A stretch of DNA of 64,000 bases from Streptomyces calvus (lineage in GTDB: Bacteria; Actinomycetota; Actinomycetes; Streptomycetales; Streptomycetaceae): the NCBI RefSeq assembly GCF_006782915.1, contig NZ_VCNP01000056.1, forward strand, positions 682,001-746,000. Reading direction: 5' to 3'. The notes beneath the pieces were generated by a model, which was not told the origin of the DNA, searched no databases, and was given only the letters and a program-made list of their open reading frames with translations. Position numbers and translations under genes: made by a program. Positions within the stretch are counted from its first letter, which is position 1; the number at the start of each line of letters is the position of its first letter. Positions 1 through 12,446 of this stretch are shown in pieces.

Positions 1-2392
<2,392 letters not shown>

Positions 2393-2517
2393 CCCCCGAC
2401 ACCGGTCCGCCGCCCGCGCCGCCCACCGGGCCCGGCCGGCCCGGACCCACCCCGACCCCTGGGCCCCGACGCGGCGACGGCCGGATCGCGACCCCACCCG
2501 GAAAGGTAGGACAGCCC

Positions 2518-5500
2518 ATGCCAGCCGCCCAGGACGACGCCCAAGGGGCCATGGACGCACCGCCCGCCGAGACGGAGGACGTCCTCGTCTTCCCGGCCTC
2601 CTTCACCCAGTCCCGACTGTGGTTCATGGACCGGCTCGCCCCGGGCGGCGCCGTCTACAACGTGCCGCTCGTGATCGGCCTGTCCGGGCCGCTGGACGCC
2701 GCGCTGCTCGCGGACTGCCTGACCGCCCTCGCCCGACGCCACGAAGTGCTGCGCACCACCTTCGCCGAGGGCGAGGACGGCCCGCTGCAGATCGTCCGGC
2801 CGGCTCCGGCGGTACGGCTGGAGGTGCGCGACGTCACCGCCGACGAGGCGGAACGGGCCGCGGCCGACGAGGCCGCCCGCCCCTTCGACCTGACCACCGG
2901 CCCGCTGCTGCGCGCACTGCTGCTGCGCACCGGCCCCGCCGAGCACCTGCTCGTCGTCACCTTCCACCACACCGTGTGCGACGGCTGGTCCCTCGGCGTG
3001 TTCTGCCGCGAACTCGGCACCCTCTACCAGGCGCACGTCCTGGGCCTCGCCTCGCCACTGCCCGACCTGGCGATCCAGTACGCGGACTACGCGGTGTGGC
3101 AGCGCGAACGCCTGGAGTCCGCCTCCCTCGACGGCCACCTCGCCCACTGGCGCGAACGACTTGCCGACGCACCGGCCCTCCTCACCCTGCCGACCGACCG
3201 GCCCCGGCCCGCCGTCGCCACGCACCGCGGCGCCGAAGTGCCGCTCACCGTGTCCGAAACGGCTGCCTCGAAGCTGCGGGACCTGGCGCGCGCCGGCCGC
3301 TGCACCCCGTTCATGCTGCTGCTGGCCGCCTGGCAGGTCACGCTCGCCCGCTGGTCCGGCCAGTCGGACGTCTGCGTCGGCTCACCGGTCGCCGGCCGTG
3401 ACCGGCCGGAACTGGAGCCGCTGATCGGCTACTTCGCCAACACCGTCGTGCTGCGTGCCCGGCCGGCCGCGGACATGACCTTCCGCGGCCTGCTCGACCG
3501 GACCCGGCGCACCGTACTCGCCGACCTCGCCCACCAGGACGTGCCGTTCGAGCGCCTGGTGGAGGAGCTGCGGCCGGACCGCGACCTCGGCCACCACCCG
3601 CTGTTCCAGGCGGCGTTCGTGCTCCAGAACGCCGAACCGGCCCGGCTCCATCTGCCCGGCCTGCGCTGCACGGTCGGCGAACCGGCCGCCCGCACCGCCA
3701 AGTTCGACCTCACCCTGGCCCTGGAGGACACCGGCGACGGCGGCTTCACCGGTGTGCTGGAGTACGCCACCGACCTGTTCGACGCCGGTACGGCCGCCTC
3801 GCTGGCCGAGTCGTTCCTGCTGCTCCTGGAACACGCCGTCACCGAGCCGGACACCGCGCTCAGCGACCTCCGGCTCGTCGCCGAGGACCACCGCGCCGAC
3901 TCCGTCGCCCCGCACCCCCGCGCCCGGACCGGTGCGCCGGCCGGCCCGGCCGGACCCGCCACACTGACCGGCCTGTTCGAGCGGCAGGCCGCGCGGACAC
4001 CCGACGCCACCGCGGTCGTCGCCGGCACCGACCGGCTGTCGTACGCCGAACTCGACCGGCGGGCCAACCGCCTCGCCCGCCGACTGCTGCGGTCGGGCGC
4101 TGGCCCGGACCGGCTGGTGGCGCTGGCCCTGCCACGCTCCACGGAGCTGATCGTCGCGATCCTCGGCGTCCTCAAGGCCGGAGCCGCCTACCTGCCCGTC
4201 GACTCCACCGCCCCGGCCGAGCGCGTCCGGCACATCATGACCGACGCCGCTCCCTCCTGCGTGCTGACCACGGCGGAGACCGCGGCCCGCCTGTTCCCGG
4301 ACGGCACCACGACCGTCCTCCTCACCGACCCGGCCGCGCCCGCGCCGGACGACCACACCGTCACGGACCGGGCCGCACCCGCCACCACGACCGGCGCACC
4401 CCCGCCCGGCGACCACGCCCTCACCGACGCCGAACGCGGCGCCGCCCAGCACCCCGACCACCTGGCCTACGTCATCTACACCTCCGGTTCCACCGGCCGG
4501 CCCAAAGGCGTCGCAGTGGCGCACCGCCAGGTGGTCCGCCTGCTCACCGCCGCCGCCGAGGACTTCGGCTTCGGCGCCGACGACACGTGGAGCCTGTTCC
4601 ACTCCTGCGCCTTCGACTTCTCGGTGTGGGAGATCTGGGGACCGCTCGCGCACGGCGGCACGCTCGCCGTGGTGCCGGCCCGGGTCACCCGCTCACCGCG
4701 CGAGTTCCTCGGCTTCCTCCTCACCCACCGGGTCACGGTCCTCAACCAGACCCCGTCCGCCTTCCGGGAGCTGACCGCCGAGGTCATGGCCCGCCCCGAG
4801 CCGCCGCACCTCGCGCTGCGGACCGTCGTCCTCGGCGGTGAGGCGCTGGCGGTGGACGACCTGGCACCGTGGTTCGACCGCTTCGGCGACCGGTGCCCGG
4901 ACATGGTGAACATGTACGGCATCACCGAGACCACCGTGCACGTCACCCACCGCCGCATCCGGCGGGCCGACGTGGACGGCCCGGTGCGCAGTCCGGTCGG
5001 GCACGCGCTGGCCGATCTGCGACTGCACCTGCTGGACGCGCACGGCCGTCCGGTGCCCCGCGGAGCGGCCGGTGAACTCCACGTCGGCGGCCCCGGAGTG
5101 GCCCGCGGCTACCTGCACCGCCCCGCGCTGACCGCCGAGCGCTTCGTGCCCGACCCGTTCGGCCCGCCGGGCGCCCGGCTGTACCGCTCCGGCGACCTGT
5201 GCCGCTGGCGCGCGGACGGCGAACTGGAGTACCTCGGACGCGGCGACCAGCAGGTCAAGATCCGCGGATTCCGCATCGAGCCGGGCGAGATCGAGGCGGC
5301 GCTCGCCGAGCACCCGCGGGTCGCCCGGGCCGCGGTGCTGGCCCGCACCGACCCGGCCGGCGACCCCTGCCTCGTCGGCTACGTCGTCCCGACCGCCGAA
5401 GGACCGCCCGACGCCGTCTCCCTGCGCGCCCACCTCGGCGCGCTCCTGCCGTCGTACATGGTGCCCGGAGCGTACGTCGTCGTGCCCGCGCTGCCGCTCA

Positions 5501-6624
5501 CCGGCAACGGCAAGCTCGACCGCGCCGCGCTGCCCGCCCCCACGGCCGCCCAGCGCGCGGCGGCCGCCTACGAGCCGCCGCGCGGGGACAGCGAACGGCT
5601 GCTGGCCGAGATGTGGTCGGAGGTGCTGGGCGTGCCCGTGGAGCGGATCGGCGCCGACGACGACTTCTTCGACCTCGGAGGGCATTCCTTCGCCGCGCTG
5701 CGGCTCATCGGCCGCATGGAGAGCACCTGGGACGTCACCGTGCCCACGGCGACCGTGTTCTCCGCGCCGACGCTGCGCGCGCTGGCCGCCTGGCTGGACG
5801 AGCGCCCGCCGGCACCGGCACCGTCACCGCTGGTCCCGCTGCGCGCCACCGGCGAACTCCCCCCGCTGTTCCTGGTCCACCCGGTCGGCGGCCACGTCCT
5901 GTGCTACGCCTCCCTGGCGGCCGCTCTCCCGCCCGGCCGGCCCGTGCACGCGCTGGTCGCCCGCGGCATGCGGGAGGGCGAACGGCCCGCCGCACGGATC
6001 GAGGACATGGCCGCCGACTACCTCGACGCCATCGCCGAGGCGGGGCACGACGGTCCGCTGCTCCTCGGCGGCTGGTCGCTCGGCGGAGTCGTCGCCTTCG
6101 AGATGGCCCGCCAGGCGGCCCTGCGCGACGGCCGCACCCCGCCGGTCGTCCTGATCGACAGTCACGCGCCGGGACGGTACGGGCCGGCCGGTGCCGCGCG
6201 GAACGAGGCGGAGCTGATCGCGGACTTCGCCGCGGACTGGGAGCGGTCCACCGGCACCCGCCTCGCCGTACCGGCGGCCACGACCGCACAGGAGTGCCGC
6301 ACCCGCCTGCTGGACGGCGCCCGCACCGCCGGACTGCTGGACGCCGAGGACGGCCCAGCCCATCTGGCCCGCCTGCTCGACCTGTACGGCGCCAACCGCG
6401 CCGCCCTGGAACGCTACCGGCCCGACGGCCCGCACCACGGACGGCTCCTCGTCCTGTCCGCCGCCGGCACCGACGGCGACGCCGACCGCGGCTGGCGGCA
6501 CTGGACCACCGGACCGGTGGACGTGCGCCCGGTGCCCGGCGACCACTACAGCCTCCTGCGCGAACCGAACCTCACCCGAATCGCGGCCGAACTGCGGCCC
6601 TTCCTCGACGGGAGCCCGACATGA
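2518..6624 (+). CDS. Nonribosomal peptide synthetase, C-A(Thr)-T-TE termination module
   Basis: A 1368-residue single-module NRPS that adds a residue and releases the chain. Domains in order: condensation (HHTVCDG at about 150-156), adenylation (TSGSTGRPKG, YGITETT), carrier (LGGHS, Ser about 1057) and type I thioesterase (GWSLGG, nucleophile Ser about 1187; GDHYS, His about 1343). Read against GrsA, the specificity residues are D-F-W-N-V-G-M-V, which matches the established threonine code, so Thr is the likely substrate and probably the last residue. I chose ATG 2518 because the condensation domain begins just after it and GGAAAGG lies upstream; the frame stays open further upstream but only as antisense or out-of-frame noise. 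The stop overlaps the next ATG (ATGA), so the PLP enzyme is translationally coupled. Confidence 0.95.
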   Translation: MPAAQDDAQGAMDAPPAETEDVLVFPASFTQSRLWFMDRLAPGGAVYNVPLVIGLSGPLDAALLADCLTALARRHEVLRTTFAEGEDGPLQIVRPAPAVRLEVRDVTADEAERAAADEAARPFDLTTGPLLRALLLRTGPAEHLLVVTFHHTVCDGWSLGVFCRELGTLYQAHVLGLASPLPDLAIQYADYAVWQRERLESASLDGHLAHWRERLADAPALLTLPTDRPRPAVATHRGAEVPLTVSETAASKLRDLARAGRCTPFMLLLAAWQVTLARWSGQSDVCVGSPVAGRDRPELEPLIGYFANTVVLRARPAADMTFRGLLDRTRRTVLADLAHQDVPFERLVEELRPDRDLGHHPLFQAAFVLQNAEPARLHLPGLRCTVGEPAARTAKFDLTLALEDTGDGGFTGVLEYATDLFDAGTAASLAESFLLLLEHAVTEPDTALSDLRLVAEDHRADSVAPHPRARTGAPAGPAGPATLTGLFERQAARTPDATAVVAGTDRLSYAELDRRANRLARRLLRSGAGPDRLVALALPRSTELIVAILGVLKAGAAYLPVDSTAPAERVRHIMTDAAPSCVLTTAETAARLFPDGTTTVLLTDPAAPAPDDHTVTDRAAPATTTGAPPPGDHALTDAERGAAQHPDHLAYVIYTSGSTGRPKGVAVAHRQVVRLLTAAAEDFGFGADDTWSLFHSCAFDFSVWEIWGPLAHGGTLAVVPARVTRSPREFLGFLLTHRVTVLNQTPSAFRELTAEVMARPEPPHLALRTVVLGGEALAVDDLAPWFDRFGDRCPDMVNMYGITETTVHVTHRRIRRADVDGPVRSPVGHALADLRLHLLDAHGRPVPRGAAGELHVGGPGVARGYLHRPALTAERFVPDPFGPPGARLYRSGDLCRWRADGELEYLGRGDQQVKIRGFRIEPGEIEAALAEHPRVARAAVLARTDPAGDPCLVGYVVPTAEGPPDAVSLRAHLGALLPSYMVPGAYVVVPALPLTGNGKLDRAALPAPTAAQRAAAAYEPPRGDSERLLAEMWSEVLGVPVERIGADDDFFDLGGHSFAALRLIGRMESTWDVTVPTATVFSAPTLRALAAWLDERPPAPAPSPLVPLRATGELPPLFLVHPVGGHVLCYASLAAALPPGRPVHALVARGMREGERPAARIEDMAADYLDAIAEAGHDGPLLLGGWSLGGVVAFEMARQAALRDGRTPPVVLIDSHAPGRYGPAGAARNEAELIADFAADWERSTGTRLAVPAATTAQECRTRLLDGARTAGLLDAEDGPAHLARLLDLYGANRAALERYRPDGPHHGRLLVLSAAGTDGDADRGWRHWTTGPVDVRPVPGDHYSLLREPNLTRIAAELRPFLDGSPT

Positions 6625-7763
6625 AGCTGCGCCGAGCGCCGCTCGAAGACTGGATGCGCGACTTCTACTTCGACACCACCATCGACCTCGGCAGCAGCGG
6701 AGTGCAGTGCTGGACCCTCGCCGAACTGCGCGCCCTGCTCGCCATCGGCCACGACGACCTGGACGCCATCGCCCTCGACGACAGCCCCTCCTACGGCAGC
6801 GAGGCGCTGCGCCGCGCACTCGCGCAGCGCTTCGCCGACGGCGACCCGGCCCGCGTGATGGCCACCCACGGCTCCACCGAGGCGATCTTCCTGGCCATGA
6901 ACGCCCTGCTGGAACCCGGCGACGAGGTCGTCGTCATCGACCCGGGCTACCACTCGCTGTGGTCGATCGCCGAGTCCATCGGCTGCCGCCTCCGGCGGTG
7001 GCGGCTGCGGCCCGAAGACGGCTTCACGCCCGACCTCGACGCCCTGCGCGCCCGGATCACGCCTCGGACCCGCATGGTCGTCGTCAACCTCCCGAACAAC
7101 CCGACCGGCGCCTCGCTGCCCGCCGGCCTCTTCGACGCCTTCCTCGGCCTCGTCGCCGACAGCGGTGCCTACCTCGTCTGGGACGGCGCCTTCACCGAAC
7201 TCACCCACACCGGCCCGCCGCTGCCCGAGCCGTCACTGCGCTACGAGCGCTGCCTCTCCCTCGGCACCATGTCCAAGGCGTACGGCCTGCCCGGCACCCG
7301 CGTCGGCTGGTGCCTGGGCGCGCCCGACCTGCTCGCCCGCTTCCTGCCGTTGCGGGACGCGCTCACCATCTGCCTGTCGCCGCTGACCGAGTTCCTCGCC
7401 GAACGCGCCGTCGTGCACGCCGACCGCATCCTCGGCATCCGCCGCGCCCAGGCCCGCCGCAACCTGGACACGCTCACCGCGTGGGCCGACGCGAACGCGG
7501 CCCTGGTCTCCCTGACTCCGCCGGACGGCGGCGTCACCGCCTTCCCGTCCTTCCACGGCGTCACCGACACCGAGGACCTGTGCCGCGAACTCGGCCGCGA
7601 CCACGACGTCCTGCTCGTCCCCGGCAGCGGCTTCGGCCACCCCGACCGGGTGCGGCTCGGCTTCGGCGGCGACGAGAAGGACTTCGCGACCGGGCTGCAC
7701 CGGCTGCAGACCGTGCTGGAACAGCGGGCCGCGGCCCGCCGACCCGAAGGAGCGCACCGATGA
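6621..7763 (+). CDS. PLP-dependent capreomycidine synthase-like enzyme (VioD type)
   Basis: A 380-residue fold-type I aminotransferase-like enzyme. The PLP lysine is in TMSKAYGLPGTR (about K219), the Asp that pairs with the pyridine nitrogen is in VWDGAF (about D188) and NLPNNPTG carries the usual Asn. The N-terminal APLEDWMRDFYF and SSGVQ region, the THGSTEA motif and the C-terminal VRLGFGG resemble VioD, which cyclises beta-hydroxyarginine to capreomycidine in viomycin synthesis. The wider family includes enzymes making streptolidine and enduracididine, so a related cyclic arginine product is possible. The gene overlaps NRPS genes on both sides by ATGA, so it very probably supplies a building block for this assembly line. 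No arginine beta-hydroxylase lies in the window; one would be expected upstream if the function is right. Confidence 0.8.
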   Translation: MKLRRAPLEDWMRDFYFDTTIDLGSSGVQCWTLAELRALLAIGHDDLDAIALDDSPSYGSEALRRALAQRFADGDPARVMATHGSTEAIFLAMNALLEPGDEVVVIDPGYHSLWSIAESIGCRLRRWRLRPEDGFTPDLDALRARITPRTRMVVVNLPNNPTGASLPAGLFDAFLGLVADSGAYLVWDGAFTELTHTGPPLPEPSLRYERCLSLGTMSKAYGLPGTRVGWCLGAPDLLARFLPLRDALTICLSPLTEFLAERAVVHADRILGIRRAQARRNLDTLTAWADANAALVSLTPPDGGVTAFPSFHGVTDTEDLCRELGRDHDVLLVPGSGFGHPDRVRLGFGGDEKDFATGLHRLQTVLEQRAAARRPEGAHR

Positions 7764-10700
7764 CCAGCGCCACGGCCCCGGCCACCGCGCCGCGCACCCG
7801 CACCCACGACGTCTCCGTCACCCAGCACGGCCTGTGGTTCCTCGACCAGATCAACCCGGGCGACCCGCTCTACACGCTGGCCTGGCGCCTCGAACTCGAA
7901 GGACCGCTGGACACCGCCGCCCTGCGCCACGCCGTCGACGCCGTCGTCGCCCGCCACGACGCCCTGCGCACCCGCTTCGACCGCTCCGGCGACGGCCGGC
8001 TGGTGCAGATCGTCACCGACCGCCTCACCATCGGCCTGCCCGTCACCGACCTGCGCCCGCTCCCCGCCGAGCGGCGCGAACGGGCCGCGGCCGACGCCTG
8101 CGCCGCCGAAGCCGCCACCGGCTTCGACCTCCTGGCCGGTCCGCTGATCCGCACCCGGCTGCTGCGCACCGCGGAGCACCGCCACACCCTCATGCTGCTC
8201 GTCCACCACATCGTCTTCGACGCGGTGTCGATGGAGACCGTCGTCCGCGAACTCGCCGACGCCTACGGCCACGCCCGCGCCGGCACCGACTGGCGGCCGC
8301 CGCCCGCGAGCCAGTACCCGGACTTCGCCGACCGCCAGCGGGCGGAGCTGAGCGGGCCGCGCCTGGACCGCCTCCTCGGCTTCTGGCGCCGGGAACTGGA
8401 CGGTGCACCCGAACTCCTCACCCTGCCCACCGACCGTCCCCGACCCGCCGAGCAGACCCACGCCGGTGCCGAGCACCGGGTGCGCCTGCCCGCCGCGCTC
8501 ACCGACCGGCTGCGCACACTCGCCCGCTCCGAACGGGTCACCCTGCACATGCTGCTGCTGGCCGCCTACCAGGTGCTGCTGGCCCGCTGGTCCGGCCAGC
8601 GCGACGTCAGCGTCGGCACGACCGTCGCGGGCCGGCCGCTGAGCGAACTCGCCGGATCCGTCGGCTACTTCGTCAACACCGTCGTCCTGCGGGGCCGCCT
8701 CGAGGACAACCCGTCCTTCCGCGACCACCTGCGCGCCGTGCGCACCACCTGCCTGCGCGCCTACGACCACCAGGCCCTGCCCTTCGACCGGGTGGTGGAA
8801 GAGCTGCGGCCGGGCCGCTCGCTGAGCCACAACCCCCTGTTCCAGGTCACCTTCGACACCCACGTGGACGAACCGGCCCATCGGACACGGACGTTCGGCG
8901 ACGCCACGCTCACCTCGGCCGGCTTCATCGAGGCGGGCCGCTCCAAGTTCGACCTGTCCCTCACCGCCGTGGACGACGGCACCGGCATCGAACTGACCGC
9001 CGAGTACGCCACCGACCTCTTCGACCACGCCACCGTCGAACGCCTCACCGGCCACTACGCGCTCCTGCTGGGCGCGGCCGCCGACGCACCCGAAACCCCG
9101 GTCGACGGCCTCGGTTTCCTCTCCTCGGACGAGGAACGACTGACCGTCGGGGACTGGAACCGCACCGACGGCCCCGTCCCCGACACCACGCTCGGCGACC
9201 TGTTCGCCGCCCAGGCCGCCCGCACACCCGACGCCGTCGCCGTCAGCGACGCCTCCGGCCACCTCACCTACGCACAACTCGACGCCCGCGCCGCCCAGGT
9301 GGCCCACCTGCTGCGCTCCCGCGGCCACGGCCCGGAAAGCACCGTCGGCGTCTTCCTGGAACGCTCCGTCGACCTCGTCGTGGCCCTCTACGGGGTCGTC
9401 CGGTCCGGCGCCGCGTTCGTGCCGCTCGACCCCGGCTACCCGCCCGACCGCCTCGCCCACGTCGTCGACGACGCCGGAATCACCACCGTCCTGACCGAGT
9501 CGGCCCTGCGCCCGCGCCTGCCCGGCCACCTCGACGCGCCCGCCCTCGACACCGACCGCCACCTCTTCGACGCGCAGCCCGTCACCGCGCCCCGGCCGGA
9601 CGTCACCGGACGCCACCTGGCCTACATCGTCTACACCTCGGGCTCCACCGGCCGGCCGAAAGGAGCGATGAACGAGCACCGCAACATCGTCAACCAGCTC
9701 ACCTGGGTGCAGGACCGCTACGGGCTCGGCCCCGCCGACGTCCTGCTGCAGAAGACCCCGGTCGGCTTCGACGACTCGCTGCGCGAGCTGTTCTGGCCGC
9801 TCGCCGTCGGCGCCCGCCTGGTCATGGCCGAGCCCGGCGCCCACCGCGACCCGACCGCACTCGCCGACGTCATCGAGGCCGAGCGGGTCACCGTGCTGCA
9901 CGTGGTGCCGTCCCTGCTCCAGGCCTTCGTCGAGTCCCCCGCCGACACCGCACGCTGCGCCTCGCTGCGCCGGGTCGTCTGCAGCGGCGAGGCGCTGCTG
10001 CCGGAGCTGCAACGGCGCTTCTTCGCCACCTTCGCCGGCACCGAGCTCACCAACCTCTACGGGCCCTGCGAGGCCGCCATCGACGTCACGCACTGGGACT
10101 GCCTGCCCGGCGCGGAGGGTCCCGTCCCGATCGGCGGCCCCGTCCTCAACACCCGCGTCTACGTCCTCGACACCACCGGCCGCCCGGTTCCCGTCGGCGT
10201 ACCCGGCGAACTCCACGTCGCCGGACGCCAGATCGGCCGCGGTTACCACGGCAGGGCCGCGCTGACCGCCGAGCGCTTCGTGCCCGACGCGTTCTCCGCC
10301 GAGCCGGGCGCCCGCCTGTACCGCACCGGTGACGTGTGCCGGTGGCGGGCCGACGGACGGCTCGACTACCTCGGCCGCACCGACCACCAGGTCAAGATCC
10401 GGGGCGTGCGCATCGAACCGGAGGAGATCGACGCCGCACTCACCGCGCTGCCGCAGGTCCGCCAGGCGGCCGTCCTGTGCCGCGAGGACACCCCGGGCGA
10501 CAAGCGCCTCGTCGCCTACGTCGTACCGGCCGCCGACGTCAGGCCCGCCGACCTGCGCACCGCCCTCGCCGGCACCCTGCCCGCCTACATGGTCCCCGGC
10601 GACTACGTCCTCCTGGACGCCCTGCCGCTCAACAGCAACGGCAAGCTGGACCGCGCCGCGCTGCCCGCCCCGGCCGGCGACCGCCCGGGCGACAGCCTGT

Positions 10701-11071
10701 ACACGGCGCCGCGCGACGACGTCGAAGCCGTGGTCGCCTGGGCGTTCGCCGACGTCCTCGGCCTCGGACGGGCCGGTGTCCACGACGACTTCTTCGACCT
10801 CGGCGGACACTCCCTGCTCGCCACCCGCGCCGTGATGTTCCTGCGCGAGCACCTCGGCGTGGACCTGCGCGTCCACGCCCTGTTCCGGGCCCCGACCCCG
10901 GCCCTGCTGGCCGCCGAGACGGTACGGCTCGCCACCGACCCGCAGCGGCTGCGGGCGACCGGCGCCGCGGTCCGCGCCGTACTCGACCTCACCGACGAGG
11001 AGGCCGGCCGCCTCCTCGACGGCGGACCCACCGCACAGGAAGGACCCGGCGACCATGGACAGGACGGCTGA
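7760..11071 (+). CDS. Nonribosomal peptide synthetase, C-A-T module, serine-like code
   Basis: A 1103-residue single-module NRPS: condensation (about 15-450), adenylation (about 480-985) and carrier (LGGHSLLAT, Ser about 1018), without a thioesterase. The condensation motif reads HHIVFDA (about 149-155): the two histidines and the aspartate are kept, but the usual final glycine is alanine. The adenylation pocket reads D-D-R-H-V-S-L-I-D. The last six positions equal the serine code, while positions 236 and 239 (D and R) do not, so Ser is likely but not certain. It starts at ATG 7760, overlapping the stop of the PLP enzyme (ATGA), and its end overlaps the P450 start by 17 bp. The product lacks its own release domain, so the chain must pass to another module. 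Confidence 0.93.
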   Translation: MTSATAPATAPRTRTHDVSVTQHGLWFLDQINPGDPLYTLAWRLELEGPLDTAALRHAVDAVVARHDALRTRFDRSGDGRLVQIVTDRLTIGLPVTDLRPLPAERRERAAADACAAEAATGFDLLAGPLIRTRLLRTAEHRHTLMLLVHHIVFDAVSMETVVRELADAYGHARAGTDWRPPPASQYPDFADRQRAELSGPRLDRLLGFWRRELDGAPELLTLPTDRPRPAEQTHAGAEHRVRLPAALTDRLRTLARSERVTLHMLLLAAYQVLLARWSGQRDVSVGTTVAGRPLSELAGSVGYFVNTVVLRGRLEDNPSFRDHLRAVRTTCLRAYDHQALPFDRVVEELRPGRSLSHNPLFQVTFDTHVDEPAHRTRTFGDATLTSAGFIEAGRSKFDLSLTAVDDGTGIELTAEYATDLFDHATVERLTGHYALLLGAAADAPETPVDGLGFLSSDEERLTVGDWNRTDGPVPDTTLGDLFAAQAARTPDAVAVSDASGHLTYAQLDARAAQVAHLLRSRGHGPESTVGVFLERSVDLVVALYGVVRSGAAFVPLDPGYPPDRLAHVVDDAGITTVLTESALRPRLPGHLDAPALDTDRHLFDAQPVTAPRPDVTGRHLAYIVYTSGSTGRPKGAMNEHRNIVNQLTWVQDRYGLGPADVLLQKTPVGFDDSLRELFWPLAVGARLVMAEPGAHRDPTALADVIEAERVTVLHVVPSLLQAFVESPADTARCASLRRVVCSGEALLPELQRRFFATFAGTELTNLYGPCEAAIDVTHWDCLPGAEGPVPIGGPVLNTRVYVLDTTGRPVPVGVPGELHVAGRQIGRGYHGRAALTAERFVPDAFSAEPGARLYRTGDVCRWRADGRLDYLGRTDHQVKIRGVRIEPEEIDAALTALPQVRQAAVLCREDTPGDKRLVAYVVPAADVRPADLRTALAGTLPAYMVPGDYVLLDALPLNSNGKLDRAALPAPAGDRPGDSLYTAPRDDVEAVVAWAFADVLGLGRAGVHDDFFDLGGHSLLATRAVMFLREHLGVDLRVHALFRAPTPALLAAETVRLATDPQRLRATGAAVRAVLDLTDEEAGRLLDGGPTAQEGPGDHGQDG

Positions 11072-12377
11072 ACAGGACACCGCCCGGCCCGCCACCGGCT
11101 GCCCGTACGCCGCGTCCCGCGCGCCGGGGGAGGCGGCGGGCGGCGGCGCGGACTTCGACAGCCACGACCCGGCGCTCGCCCGGGACCCGTTCCCTGCCTA
11201 CGAACGCCTGCGCGCCGCCGGGCCGGTGACCTGGAGCGGGAACTGGGACGGCTTCTGGGTGGCCGTCGGGCACGCCGAGGTCTCCGCCGCCGCCCGCTCC
11301 CGCCGGCTGCTGACCGGCCGAACCCTGCCCGACGGCACCGTCCAGGGCGTCACCATCCCGCCTCTCGGCCAGACGGGCCGTATGGCACCTCTGGAGCTGG
11401 ACGCGCCGCTGTCGCTGAAGTACCGCAAGGTGCTGGCCGCCTTCTACTCCGCAGGCCGGGTCCGCGCCCGCGAGCGGGAGCTGCGCGACCTGGCACGCGA
11501 GAGCCTCGACGCGGCGATCGACGCCGGCACCTGCGACATCGTCCCGGCGTTCACCCTGCGCGTACCGGGCATCGTCACCATGCGCGACATCGGCCTGCCG
11601 GACGACCGCTGGTTCGACGTGGACGCCCTGCTGCACCGGGCGCTGCTGTCCGCGCCGCACGACATGGCGGCCGCCCGCCACTACGCCCAGCTGATCACGC
11701 TGGAGATCGTCGAGGAGATGGAGGCCGTCCGCGAGCTGCTGGAGGAGGACCCGGACGCGCCGGCCGGCGGGCTCATCGCGCAGTTGCTGCGCACCACCGT
11801 CGACGGCGAGCCCGTACCGGACGAGGACATCGTCTCGATGATGTACTTCCTCCTGCTGGGCATCGACCCGACCTCCACGCTCACCGCGACCGCGCTGTGG
11901 CACCTGTCCCACCACCCGGACCTGAAGCGACGGTTGATCGACGACCCGCGGCTGATCCCGCGCGCCGCGGACGAGTACCTGCGCTGGATGTCACCGGTGC
12001 AGGGCACCAGCCGTACCGTCGGCGAGGACTTCGGCCTCGGAGGACGGCAACTGGCCGCCGGGGAGCGGATCTTCCTGTCCTGGGCGGCGGCCAACCGGGA
12101 CGAGTCCGTGTACCCCCGCGCCTTCGAGATCGACCTGGACCGTCCCGACGAACGGCACCACGCCTTCGGCGGCGGCCCGCACTACTGCGTCGGCGCGGGC
12201 ATCGTCCGGGCCATGTTCACCGCGATGATGGAGGAGATGCTCACCCGCCGCCCCGACTACGAGGTCGCCGACGAGGACGCCATCACCTGGTTCCCGGACC
12301 TCAGCTCCTTCTACGGCATCACCTCCCTGCCGCTGCACCTGAACGGCCGGCCGCCGGGCCCGGCCCGCACCCGCTGA
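11055..12377 (+). CDS. Cytochrome P450
   Basis: A 440-residue soluble bacterial P450. The heme-binding motif FGGGPHYCVG is present with the thiolate Cys near 378, the K-helix ExxR is EYLR (in DEYLRWMSP), and the I-helix reads LLGIDPTST, with Pro where many P450s have Thr. The N-terminus has no membrane segment, so it would need a ferredoxin partner that is not encoded nearby. It starts at ATG 11055 behind an AGGAAGG site and overlaps the end of the NRPS gene by 17 bp. That overlap makes it part of the NRPS operon and a likely tailoring hydroxylase, acting on either a carrier-bound amino acid or the finished peptide. The sequence does not say which. Confidence 0.95.
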   Translation: MDRTAEQDTARPATGCPYAASRAPGEAAGGGADFDSHDPALARDPFPAYERLRAAGPVTWSGNWDGFWVAVGHAEVSAAARSRRLLTGRTLPDGTVQGVTIPPLGQTGRMAPLELDAPLSLKYRKVLAAFYSAGRVRARERELRDLARESLDAAIDAGTCDIVPAFTLRVPGIVTMRDIGLPDDRWFDVDALLHRALLSAPHDMAAARHYAQLITLEIVEEMEAVRELLEEDPDAPAGGLIAQLLRTTVDGEPVPDEDIVSMMYFLLLGIDPTSTLTATALWHLSHHPDLKRRLIDDPRLIPRAADEYLRWMSPVQGTSRTVGEDFGLGGRQLAAGERIFLSWAAANRDESVYPRAFEIDLDRPDERHHAFGGGPHYCVGAGIVRAMFTAMMEEMLTRRPDYEVADEDAITWFPDLSSFYGITSLPLHLNGRPPGPARTR

Positions 12378-12446
12378 ACCGTCGCGCTGCGCCCCACCCG
12401 GCCACCGGCCGGCCGGTGCGAGAAGCAGGCTCGGTACCCTCTCCGG

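Noticed and set aside
7241..11095. A 1284-codon frame opposite the third NRPS gene
   Set aside because: It mirrors the NRPS codons and shows no motif of its own.
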